From assembly GCA_964459305.1 (NCBI GenBank), contig CAYWNA010000231.1, positions 1 through 21,521 of the forward strand: a stretch of DNA of 21,521 nt, written 5' to 3'. This DNA is from CAYWNA01 sp964459305. Lineage in GTDB: Bacteria > Planctomycetota > Planctomycetia > Pirellulales > Pirellulaceae. The notes below the pieces were generated by a model that saw only the letters and a program-made list of their open reading frames with translations, was not told the origin of the DNA and did no database searches. This document shows positions 15,601 to 21,521 of this stretch, in pieces. A program made the position numbers and the translations under genes. Every line of letters begins with the position of its first letter. The stretch's first letter is position 1.

Positions 15601-16017
15601 GCCTTTGATCAGCACGGCCATACCGCCTGGGGCCAGCACGCGGTCGATCTCCTCGCGGCTGACAGTTTGACCGTCGCTGATGACCAGCAAATTAATGAAG
15701 TCGGCAACAAAAGGAATGGTTTCGCCATCCCATCTGCCGAAAGTCACTTTGCCATCGGTTGCCTTGTCGAACAGCTTCGATCGACTTCCCTCAAGGTCAT
15801 CAGCCGTCATCCCAAGGCCATGGACCAGGCTATTGGGGACCAGTCGATGGATCTCGGCGGCCACGGCTCCGTCCCCGCATCCGACATGCACGACAACGCC
15901 CCCCTTGAATTCTGCCGCGTCCACGAATTCTCGGGCAGATTGAGCAAAGCAATTTCCTGCGGCAACAACGAACGCAATCGCGACTATCAATCGAGTGAAT
16001 TTGAATCGTCTTCGCAT
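12676..16017 (-). CDS. Secreted PQQ-like beta-propeller protein with N-terminal methyltransferase-like domain
   Basis: 1113 residues from the ATG at 16017. An upstream in-frame ATG at 16083 would put 22 hydrophilic residues before the signal peptide, and GAAAGG precedes 16017. Residues 1-25 (MRRRFKFTRLIVAIAFVVAAGNCFA) are a signal peptide. Residues about 38-140 form a Rossmann-like domain with the SAM-type glycine motif HVGCGDG (44-50), an acidic VTFGRWDGE segment and the RVLAPGGMAVL strand typical of class I methyltransferases. Residues about 155-1080 are PQQ/WD-like propeller repeats in two blocks. The second starts near Trp631 with WPTYRGDNRRSGATG, a common opening of these propellers. The C-terminus is Lys/Arg-rich (ALRKAAKGRKK). 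A role in exported redox or polysaccharide metabolism is inferred only from fold and location next to GH127. Confidence 0.78.
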   Translation of the reverse strand: MRRRFKFTRLIVAIAFVVAAGNCFAQSAREFVDAAEFKGGVVVHVGCGDGAVAAEIHRLVPNSLVHGLGMTADDLEGSRSKLFDKATDGKVTFGRWDGETIPFVADFINLLVISDGQTVSREEIDRVLAPGGMAVLIKGSELGTVTKSRPADIDEWTHYLYGVDNNPVSKDKRVKPPLYHLQWVGSPRWARHHDVMSSFSACMSADNKVFYVFDEGQAFSPFLPCDWKLVARDAFNGTILWKKDIPRWFPNLHGLKSGPATLPRRIVAAGKRVYATLGIEAPVSEIDSDTGKVLRVLDNTAGTDEILFEGNSLYLVVDRTPNKEELSRYPLPGLRAWPIREKSIVKFDLQEGEIAWEKKFPWVAPLSTAMDDRRVYFYDGESVRAIGKDAGGQVWTSIPLPIRENTSFNFGPVLVVNRGVVVYTGGENPVRDYGSREKMFGLSVKDGKKLWEAYHPASGYRSPEDLFVVNGTVWAGDVTAHRWVEEMGSTGVFYGTDVESGKTKVEFGADKDAYWFHHRCHMGKATENYLLMSRTGIEFIDMKNQQWTLHHWVRGACLYGIMPANGMVYAPQHPCACYIGGKLFGFNALAAKDKDSVVLKASPEESRLTKGPAYDTTDLTPETRNLKPHAWPTYRGDNRRSGATGAGVADTLKQSWSVKLPGIATPPVVADGKVIVSLKNKQALYALNADSGKTAFRYFPSGRIDSPPTVYGKRIYFGSTDGHVYCLSLDDGTLVWKYQAAPSPVNHMFFENIESTHPVHGTVLVRDGKVYTVSGRSMFVDGGMRFLILDAKTGEKIVEHVMDDKVPGSDEELQMHHEFLNMPMALPDILSCNEDKIFMRFQEFDLGGNRLELDFPRKLYARDMADKDRSVETLQDQKGKDAHLFSGTGFLDDTWWHRTYWVYGKNYGSGWPGYYLAGKNTPAGRILSFDKSGIYGWGRMKQYFKWSKQYQYMLHATDYDYQPKWARAVPILVRAMVKADDRLHILGPEELINQEDAFKTITTPQTQEILAKQDEAIRGMHGALLLNVTASDGTIDSGYKLPSTPVFDGMVSAGGRLYVSLSDGGITCLGAEGESLKQVAQSGIADYNANSALRTKPARKPKALRKAAKGRKK
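14135..14162. repeat. Four tandem 7-bp repeats within the propeller gene
   Basis: GGTTTCA, GGTTTCG, GGTTTCA and GGTGTCA follow head to tail on the plus strand. They are translated on the minus strand as part of the linker DLTPETRNLKPHA (about residues 618-630), just before the second propeller block. Heptamer arrays of this kind are usually intergenic. Confidence 0.8.
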
Positions 16018-16169
16018 TTGACTGCCTTTCTTCGATTTGCTGTGGGTCCTGTTGGAGGGCCTGACCGGTCGTCCATCATACATGCTGTATGCCGAAGATT
16101 CGAGGCGGTCACGCCTTGGTCAATCCAGCTACAGACCCATTTCTGCGCCCGCACCAGTGGCCCGCCGTC

Positions 16170-18623
16170 CTACTCAACTCGCCATTCCAGGACGCCGGCG
16201 GATTGACCCTTCTGCAACTGCACGTCCAGGCGGAGCGCGTTGGTGGTGACCAGTTCGAAGGTCACGCGAATGAACTTGTCCAGTTCGACTCCGTAGTCCG
16301 AGGCTCCACGCACCGGTTTCCACTGGTCGCCATCGCGGTACAGCAACTGCCATGATTCGGGAATGCGACAATTGCCCCAAGCGCGGTCGTCGTACCAGTA
16401 AACCTCGACGGCGCTGACCTTCTCCACTTTCTTGAAGTCGTACTGGACCCACTCTCGCATCCCCATGTGCGGCCACCAATGGAACAGCGGGGTATGCCGC
16501 TCGTCCGACTGCTTGGGCTCCTTCCGGTCGTGGATCGCTCGCGTGCTGAATCGCCCTTCGTGCGTGCGATAGGAAGTCGTCACCTTGCTGGTCGAGGCGA
16601 TGGTCGGTTCGAGACGAGGCTCGGCCAGTTCCGGTCTTTCGGGGATCCAAACCTGCGACCAGCCTTCGCGGTTCAGGCGAACGTAATTCGGGATGGCAAA
16701 CAGACGCTTGTCCTCGCTTTCAATAGCCATCACGCCGCCCAAGAGGTCCTCCTTCCAAACCGCACTCAGAGGTGCATCCGGTTCGAGGACGATGGATCGA
16801 CTCTGTCCGTCGTGGTCGGCGTCCTCGATGTTGTAGACCAACGGCCCGCGCTGTAAGGCCACATGGCCGTGGTTTTCTTTGACGCGATCAACGGCGTACA
16901 CCCGCTGAATGCCCATCGGCAAGCACACATCGATACGGTCACCCGGTTCCCATTTGCGATCGAGGCTGACATATCCACGGACGACATCGACGAACTGCGG
17001 CTGGTTGTTGACTTTGATCGTGAACTTGTCTTTCAAATCTGGCGTTGGCGTGTACAGCTTGCTCTCGCCGCGATTGGGGATGCGGATCTTCAGTGTGAAC
17101 TCGGTGGCGGCGGCAGGATGCAGAAGGATCGCGACGTCGCCTTGCCACGGATAGTCAGTCTGCTGCTCCACTCGCAGTGAGGTGCCCGCTACATCTTGGA
17201 CAGTACCCTCGCTGGCCACGAAGTGATTGACCAGCAGCGTGTCTTTCTCCGCGTTCAGGGCGTACAGCAAGTCCTTGATGGCGATCAGCGCCCGGGGAAT
17301 ATTGCCGACGCAGCACGGGCAGCCATGCCACGAATAGCGCCCCCGGTCCGCTCCTAGCGGGTTCTGGTAAAAGAAATTCACGCCGGACAATTCGATCGCG
17401 CCCAGGACGTTGTTGTAGAGCACGCGCTCCTGGACGTCGCTACATTCACCGTGGTGATGGATGCGATTCATCCGGTCGGACCAGAACGACAGTCCGCACC
17501 CGGCACAGGATTCACAATAGGCACTCTCGTTGGGCAACTCGAAATCGCCGGCGAACGCCTCGCCCCTGCCTGTCGAGCCGACACCGCCGGTGACATACAT
17601 TCTGCGATTCACCGCGCTGTCCCAGATTCTATCCACCGCCTTCAGATAGGCATCATCGCCGGTGAGCATGGCCAGGTCTGCGATGGCCGTGTAGAAGTAC
17701 GTGGCTCGGACGGCGTGGCCAACTGCCTCCGCCTGCTCCGAAACCGGCAAATGAGACTGGCGGTACTCGCTGCGATGTTGTTCCACAGTGTGGCGGTTGT
17801 CAAACAGGAACTTTGCCAGGTCGGTGTATTTGTCGCCTTTGCCAGGGCCTTCAACTTCATTCGCGAGCCGGGCCAGGCGGCAGAGCGCGTAGCCCATGCC
17901 CGCGTGCCCGTGAATCCAGGTCCGCTTCGGGTCTGGGCCGAAGGTCTCGCACAGGTGATCCGCACATTTCTTGGCCGCATCGAAGAGACGGCTGTCTTTG
18001 CCAGCCGTGATTCGATAGTGCGCCACGCCAGCCTCCAGAAAGTAGCCCTGGACGTAGAACTCGTGGGCATTGATGTTGGTGTAGCGGTCAAGCTTGTTGA
18101 CGATGTGATACGAGTGGATGTAACCGTCTTCCTTTTGGGCCGCCAACACAATGGGAATCCACTCGTCCAGCTTCTTGCGCAGGAAGGCTTGGGCTTCAGC
18201 CAACTCGCTGTCCCCCTCCGGGTCCACTGCCAGCGCCAGGCAGATGGCTTCGATTGTGTTGTAGACATAGGCGTCACTCCACGGTGTGCCAGTGAACTCA
18301 CCGGCCGACTCGCCCTCGAGGATCTTGGCCGTATGGACCAAGTTGAGCAATTCCTGGCCCTGACCGCCCTGTTCCATCTGCTTGACACAGTGGGGAATCC
18401 ACTTTTCGGTGAGCCGTCTGATCTGGTCCTTCCAGAAACCGCGCACCTTGATCTGCTGGAAATAGATCGGCTGCAACGGCCGGGCCGGAACTTCATTGGG
18501 TGCGGGATTGGCACTGGCCACACATGCGAACTGCGTCAACAACAGTGTGATGAGGATGACTCGGAACGTTTTCATGTTCGCGCGCGGAATGAACCATGTG
18601 TTCAGAACGCCATTCTTGTGCAT
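16170..18623 (-). CDS. Secreted GH127 family glycosidase (beta-L-arabinofuranosidase-like, DUF1680)
   Basis: 817 residues. The start at 18623 is supported by a GGAGG six bases upstream; it puts 16 residues ahead of the signal peptide core (MKTFRVILITLLLTQF). The (alpha/alpha)6 barrel spans about residues 50-480. GEAF gives the acid/base Glu355. CESC gives Glu371 and Cys373, and CPCC gives Cys437 and Cys438. These align with Glu322, Glu338, Cys340, Cys417 and Cys418 of HypBA1, where the first Cys of the pair is the nucleophile and the others bind zinc; the 16-residue spacing of the two Glu is the same. Beta-sandwich domains follow (about 480-670). A C-terminal discoidin-like domain (about 675-817: VEKVSAVEVYWYDD, WQLLYRDGDQWKPV, NALRLDVQLQ) probably binds glycan. 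Expected to remove beta-L-arabinofuranose from arabinan or glycoprotein glycans; other GH127 specificities are possible. Confidence 0.88.
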   Translation of the reverse strand: MHKNGVLNTWFIPRANMKTFRVILITLLLTQFACVASANPAPNEVPARPLQPIYFQQIKVRGFWKDQIRRLTEKWIPHCVKQMEQGGQGQELLNLVHTAKILEGESAGEFTGTPWSDAYVYNTIEAICLALAVDPEGDSELAEAQAFLRKKLDEWIPIVLAAQKEDGYIHSYHIVNKLDRYTNINAHEFYVQGYFLEAGVAHYRITAGKDSRLFDAAKKCADHLCETFGPDPKRTWIHGHAGMGYALCRLARLANEVEGPGKGDKYTDLAKFLFDNRHTVEQHRSEYRQSHLPVSEQAEAVGHAVRATYFYTAIADLAMLTGDDAYLKAVDRIWDSAVNRRMYVTGGVGSTGRGEAFAGDFELPNESAYCESCAGCGLSFWSDRMNRIHHHGECSDVQERVLYNNVLGAIELSGVNFFYQNPLGADRGRYSWHGCPCCVGNIPRALIAIKDLLYALNAEKDTLLVNHFVASEGTVQDVAGTSLRVEQQTDYPWQGDVAILLHPAAATEFTLKIRIPNRGESKLYTPTPDLKDKFTIKVNNQPQFVDVVRGYVSLDRKWEPGDRIDVCLPMGIQRVYAVDRVKENHGHVALQRGPLVYNIEDADHDGQSRSIVLEPDAPLSAVWKEDLLGGVMAIESEDKRLFAIPNYVRLNREGWSQVWIPERPELAEPRLEPTIASTSKVTTSYRTHEGRFSTRAIHDRKEPKQSDERHTPLFHWWPHMGMREWVQYDFKKVEKVSAVEVYWYDDRAWGNCRIPESWQLLYRDGDQWKPVRGASDYGVELDKFIRVTFELVTTNALRLDVQLQKGQSAGVLEWRVE

Positions 18624-18629
18624 CGCTGG

Positions 18630-18634
18630 CCTCC
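18630..18634 (-). promoter_or_regulatory. Shine-Dalgarno site that fixes the GH127 start
   Basis: GGAGG on the minus strand, six bases before the ATG at 18623. The alternative ATG at 18575, which would give a shorter and more usual signal peptide, has no such site. Confidence 0.65.
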
Positions 18635-18673
18635 GATTGTTGATGTTGTTCCAGCCATCCCGCTGTCATTCCC

Positions 18674-18702
18674 GGGCAAAATCATTGTTGGGCAAAATCA
18701 TT
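18674..18702. repeat. Direct repeat GGGCAAAATCATT, two copies, 16-bp period
   Basis: Identical 13-mers at 18674-18686 and 18690-18702 with three bases between. They are in the roughly 250-bp gap between the S15-like gene (upstream) and GH127. The rest of the gap (18703-18877) shows AT-rich, repeat-like sequence (GATGGTTGTGAATTC, GATGGTTGTAAAATGG) but no gene. Confidence 0.6.
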
Positions 18703-18877
18703 CGTGAAGAGGATCATTGGATTCGATGGTTGTGAATTCGACGTTGTGATGGTTGTAAAATGGCATGGAATTCACCCTGCGTAATCCGTCGCACCGGAAC
18801 CGCAACAGAAATGGGCATCGATACTGCCTTTCTCCCCAATGCTTTTGCCCGAGAAAAACGCGAGTGGCGGCCTCATT

Positions 18878-20629
18878 TCACTCCGACTTCTCGTCGGGCA
18901 CCCAGGGCAGCACGATTCGGGTTGGTTGTGCCGACCCATGATAGATCGTCTGTTTGGCGGTCTTGAGCGTCGCGTCGGCGTTCTGATCGGCGGCGGTGTT
19001 GTGGTTGCGGTCGTAGTTGGGAAAGTCGGAACTGGTAATGTCCAGCCGGATGCGGTGTCCCGGCAGGAAAGCGTTCGATGTCGGATTCATGCGGATGGTG
19101 TACTTGACCACCTGGTTCGGCTCGATCAGTTTCGGCTGGTCGAGTCCATCGCGATAGCGGGCGCGCACCATACCCAGGGAAACATCCCGCGCCATACCGT
19201 CGGGCGCCACGTCGATCAATCGCACGAAGAAGTCCGTGTCCGGCGCCGACGACGCGGCACACAACTCCACGACCGGGTTGCCCGTCACTTCGATTCTTTC
19301 GGTCAACGGCTCGGTTTGGTAAACGAGGATGTCTTCTCGGTCGGCAAGCGGCCTCTGGTCGGTTGGAATCACGAATAGTGCGGATCCGTGCAAAGACGAA
19401 ACGGGGTTTTCAGGATCGTAAGTGTAGCGGTCGAGTCTATCTTCGTTTGGCGCACCGTCGACGAGCTCGCCATCGCCGCTGGGTGTGTTTGCGTTTCCGC
19501 CGCTCGTCAAGTGCAGGATTTTCGGCTCGGTGCGTTTCAGCGGCCAATGCTGTTCGTTGCGCCACTGATTGTCGCCCATGACAAAGATCCGCACGGGCGC
19601 CGTCTTGTCCATGCCGTTGTCCTTGCCCTTCAGCCAGTAGTCGAACCAACGGATCTCCAACGCCACACAGTCCATGGCTGCGTTGGGCCCAAAGTCGATG
19701 TTCCCATAACCTCGCCTGCCCCGACCGGTATGCCCCCACGGTCCGATGATAGTGCGCGAGCCGGTTCTGGCGACCTCGGTCTTGCCCTCCGACACGATGG
19801 TGCGGTTCAGCAGCATGTCGCCGTTGCAATGATCGTACCAACCGATGATGTCCAGATTGGGCACCGCGATCTCTTTGCAGCCTTCGTGCAGCTTCCACGG
19901 ATCGGTATGCGGATTCTTCAGCCAATAGTGGACCGCTTCGGTTTCGTCCTCGAATGCTTCCCGTGGCAGGTCCAACCAAGGCAAGAAATACAGCCACTTC
20001 TTCCCTTCGCCCGCATTCCACAATTTGCGCATCGCCCCCCGGTCGTGCGTGCCTGGTCGATTTGTTCGACGGCGCATTTCGGGTGCCATGGTGGTGAACC
20101 ACCAATGCAGCCGGCGGCCCGGCCGAATCGTTCCCGGCCCTTCCAGATCGGTGTAGCGAGCGGGAATGCTGAATGCGGCCATCGCCACCAGCGACGGCGG
20201 ACGTAACGGGGCCGTTCGCCACTGCAGGAACGCATTGTACGAAGCGCCGAACGTTCCCACTTTGCCCGTCGAGCCAGGCAGACGGGCGGCCCACTCGACG
20301 GTATCGTAGCCGTCCTCACCATCATGAGTCTGGAACCGCATGAACGATTCCCATTTTCCGTCCGACGCGTATCGTCCGCGGGCATCCTGGCTAACGACGA
20401 TGTAGCCTGCCTTGACGTAACGGTCAAACCGTCCCGGCTTACCATACGGCGTGCGCAGCACCAGCACCGGATAAGGTCCGCCTCGGTCCGGCCGAAACAC
20501 GTGCGCACGCAGGACAACCCCATCGCGCATCCTCACCGCGACGTCCCGCTCGACCTCGACACCCAACTGGCCGGAATCGGCACCAACAAGCAACCCGCAA
20601 TAGACGGTCAAAACGATTTTTGTGAGCAT
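18878..20629 (-). CDS. CocE/NonD family hydrolase (peptidase S15-like)
   Basis: 583 residues. A short hydrophobic N-terminus (MLTKIVLTVYCGLLVGADSG) suggests export. The S15 alpha/beta-hydrolase domain carries GTFGASYNAF with nucleophile Ser130. Likely acid is Asp266 in GWYDHCNGDML, and base His300 in IIGPWGHTGRG. The early sequence VAVRMRDGVVLRAHVFRP...PVLVLRTPYG...DARGRYASDG is the usual family opening. The C-terminal jelly-roll domain (about 400-583, RLIDVAPDG, FLPGHRIRLDITSSDFPNYDRN) is the family X-Pro dipeptidyl-peptidase C-terminal domain. Members cleave amide or ester bonds of varied small molecules; the substrate cannot be read from sequence. GAGGG precedes the ATG by four bases. It appears to be the first gene of the leftward run. 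Confidence 0.87.
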   Translation of the reverse strand: MLTKIVLTVYCGLLVGADSGQLGVEVERDVAVRMRDGVVLRAHVFRPDRGGPYPVLVLRTPYGKPGRFDRYVKAGYIVVSQDARGRYASDGKWESFMRFQTHDGEDGYDTVEWAARLPGSTGKVGTFGASYNAFLQWRTAPLRPPSLVAMAAFSIPARYTDLEGPGTIRPGRRLHWWFTTMAPEMRRRTNRPGTHDRGAMRKLWNAGEGKKWLYFLPWLDLPREAFEDETEAVHYWLKNPHTDPWKLHEGCKEIAVPNLDIIGWYDHCNGDMLLNRTIVSEGKTEVARTGSRTIIGPWGHTGRGRRGYGNIDFGPNAAMDCVALEIRWFDYWLKGKDNGMDKTAPVRIFVMGDNQWRNEQHWPLKRTEPKILHLTSGGNANTPSGDGELVDGAPNEDRLDRYTYDPENPVSSLHGSALFVIPTDQRPLADREDILVYQTEPLTERIEVTGNPVVELCAASSAPDTDFFVRLIDVAPDGMARDVSLGMVRARYRDGLDQPKLIEPNQVVKYTIRMNPTSNAFLPGHRIRLDITSSDFPNYDRNHNTAADQNADATLKTAKQTIYHGSAQPTRIVLPWVPDEKSE

Positions 20630-20669
20630 GATACCCTCGACAGCTAGTGTTCCACGAGTGATCTTGTCA

Positions 20670-20752
20670 CGTTTAACCCGAAGCCGAAGGCGATGGTTGT
20701 TTGCTGTTGGGACGCTGCGCTCTCGAAACAGCCACCGCCTCCGGGTTCAACG
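20670..20752. repeat. Diverged palindromic element upstream of the S15-like gene
   Basis: The left arm 20670-20702 (CGTTTAACCCGAAGCCGAAG...) and right arm 20726-20752 (...CCTCCGGGTTCAACG) pair with a six-base gap and a few mismatches around a 23-bp loop. It resembles the elements at 6910 and 10532 but is a separate subtype. It lies between the divergent S15-like and SHD1 genes. In the rest of that gap (20753-20894) I see no further gene or clear promoter. Confidence 0.7.
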
Positions 20753-20894
20753 ACGCATGTCATCCACGCATAGTGTACGGCCAACTGTTCGGTATTGCAC
20801 CTACTGTCTGTGGAAGTACACTACCTCCATAGGTCAAGCCCTCCATCTCCGGACGATGCCACAAGTCACTGCACCCATAGGAGCAAACCCCCAA

Positions 20895-21227
20895 ATGACC
20901 ACACTCGCTCTCAGACGTGCCTTCTTGATTGTTGTTTCGACGGCCGTTGTGCACTTGTGCTGCTTGCATCTGTGGGCAGCCCAGCCGAAACAGGGCGAGA
21001 TGCGTACGTGGCGTGACAGCAGTGGTCGTTTTGCCGTTGAAGCCAAACTCTTGAAGACTTCCGCGACGCACGTCCAACTGCAAACTACGGATGGGCGCAA
21101 GATCGCCGTGCCGATTGATCGGCTCAGCGAAAGTGACCGAACGTTATGTGGAGCTCCACATAACGTTCGTAATGTGAAGTTCCGAATTATGTTGAGCAGA
21201 GGGAGTTTTCTCCTAGTTTTCCGATGA
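20895..21227 (+). CDS. Secreted SHD1-domain protein, 3'-truncated
   Basis: The frame gives a signal peptide (MTTLALRRAFLIVVSTAVVH...LWAAQ, 1-30). A SHD1 (SLA1 homology 1-like) domain follows: RTWRDSSGRFAVEAKLL, THVQLQTTDGRKIAVPIDRLSESDR, about residues 37-80. Planctomycetes have many secreted proteins with this domain, usually at the start of a longer chain. Here the homology stops exactly where the palindrome at 21138 begins. The last 30 residues (CGAPHNVRNVKFRIM...) are translated palindrome and site sequence, so the gene has lost its 3' end. No strong Shine-Dalgarno is seen before 20895; an in-frame ATG at 20856 is an alternative. It is divergent from the S15-like gene. Confidence 0.68.
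   Translation: MTTLALRRAFLIVVSTAVVHLCCLHLWAAQPKQGEMRTWRDSSGRFAVEAKLLKTSATHVQLQTTDGRKIAVPIDRLSESDRTLCGAPHNVRNVKFRIMLSRGSFLLVFR
21138..21169. repeat. Perfect 32-bp palindrome, candidate recombinase core site
   Basis: The half-site CGAACGTTATGTGGAG is followed directly by its exact reverse complement. Read as CGTTATGTG arms around a central GAGCTC, it has the form of a tyrosine-recombinase core: two inverted 9-bp arms and a 6-bp spacer. It interrupts the SHD1 reading frame. Confidence 0.9.
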
Positions 21228-21417
21228 AAAGGAGGACCCATGCTGCACATAATTCCTTGCTCACATGGGAGCCCAGATCCTCGTCACACCACCCGACAGA
21301 TCCCCCAAAGAGACTGCTTTACGCGTTTTCTGGACGCTTCTCGTCCGTTGTCGCCCGCACTGTACGGGGCGATGAGACTCGTGACGTAGCCACAGCAAGG
21401 CCCAATTATGTGAAGTA
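21170..21417. other. Cluster of related short sites downstream of the palindrome
   Basis: Variants of the motif AATTATGTGnAG recur: 21170-21180 (TAATGTGAAGT, plus), 21185-21198 (AATTATGTTGAGCA, plus), 21241-21254 (AATTATGTGCAGCA, minus strand) and 21404-21417 (AATTATGTGAAGTA, plus). Together with the two arms of the palindrome this makes six motif copies in about 280 bp. They look like protein-binding arms at the end of a mobile element. No recombinase gene is inside the window. Confidence 0.55.
21240..21389 (+). CDS. Possible 49-residue ORF within the site cluster
   Basis: AAAAGGAGG ends four bases before an ATG at 21240. The frame runs MLHIIPCSHGSPDPRHTTRQ... to a TAG at 21387-21389. The ribosome binding site is strong, but the start overlaps one of the short recombinase-like sites and the peptide resembles nothing I know. 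It could be a cassette-type small protein or chance. Beyond it, 21390-21521 holds the last site and a small GGGATCATCCC hairpin; no gene is seen. Confidence 0.25.
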   Translation: MLHIIPCSHGSPDPRHTTRQIPQRDCFTRFLDASRPLSPALYGAMRLVT

Positions 21418-21521
21418 GTTCCATGGGATCATCCCGGCGAAATCCACAAATAGGGGGACTTTCGGGAGCCTCAGGACTCCTGATCTCGAATAATGACTAA
21501 TCGGACGTTTCGGTTGCGTTT

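Noticed and set aside
18674..18702. CRISPR-like repeat pair
   Set aside because: Only two 13-bp copies three bases apart, no spacers and no cas genes.
17451..18707. 418-residue plus-strand ORF
   Set aside because: Antisense to GH127, whose catalytic residues are all present in the minus-strand frame.
21138..21169. Rho-independent terminator of the SHD1 gene
   Set aside because: The palindrome has no loop and no T-run after it, and it lies inside the reading frame where the SHD1 homology breaks off; a recombination site explains it better.

Overview
The window most likely comes from a member of the Planctomycetota, by inference from gene content. It is GC-rich and dense with large secreted multidomain proteins. 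These include a HEAT / discoidin / beta-propeller protein with a hydrazine-synthase-alpha-like C-terminus and a CxxCH motif, a PQQ-like propeller protein with an N-terminal methyltransferase-like fold, an SHD1-domain protein, CBM-type modules and a CocE/S15 hydrolase. Many intergenic palindromic repeats are also typical of that phylum. No rRNA, tRNA or CRISPR array was seen.

Layout. 1-544 (-): 5' part of an IS66-like transposase running off the left edge. 585-5066 (+): a short run of three genes for secreted carbohydrate or ester chemistry. They are a 5'-truncated (alpha/alpha)-toroid protein resembling exo-rhamnogalacturonan lyases, an alpha/beta-hydrolase esterase, and a decayed C45-like amidohydrolase whose catalytic core is missing. 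5271-20629 (-): seven genes in one direction. In transcription order they are CocE/NonD (S15) hydrolase, GH127 beta-L-arabinofuranosidase-like enzyme, methyltransferase-like/PQQ-propeller protein, cupin, C69-like Ntn peptidase, polysaccharide-deacetylase-like protein and the 1285-aa HEAT/discoidin/propeller protein. 20895-21521 (+): a secreted SHD1-domain protein cut short at a perfect 32-bp palindrome, followed by a cluster of related short sites that looks like the edge of a mobile element.

How the genes fit together (inference). Most products carry signal peptides and several match pectin side-chain or acetylated-glycan breakdown: a lyase-like toroid, an esterase, GH127 and a deacetylase-like protein. 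There is no transporter, sensor or sigma factor in the window, so a complete utilisation locus cannot be claimed. The left edge, the C45-like gene and the right edge show a locus being eroded by mobile elements and deletions.

The most striking structure is in the repeats. At least five palindromic elements of several families lie between genes. One 64-bp copy sits in frame inside the 1285-aa gene and adds about 22 residues at a domain boundary, and a heptamer tandem repeat is translated inside the propeller protein. The right-hand palindrome has the geometry of a tyrosine-recombinase core site and has replaced the end of the SHD1 gene.
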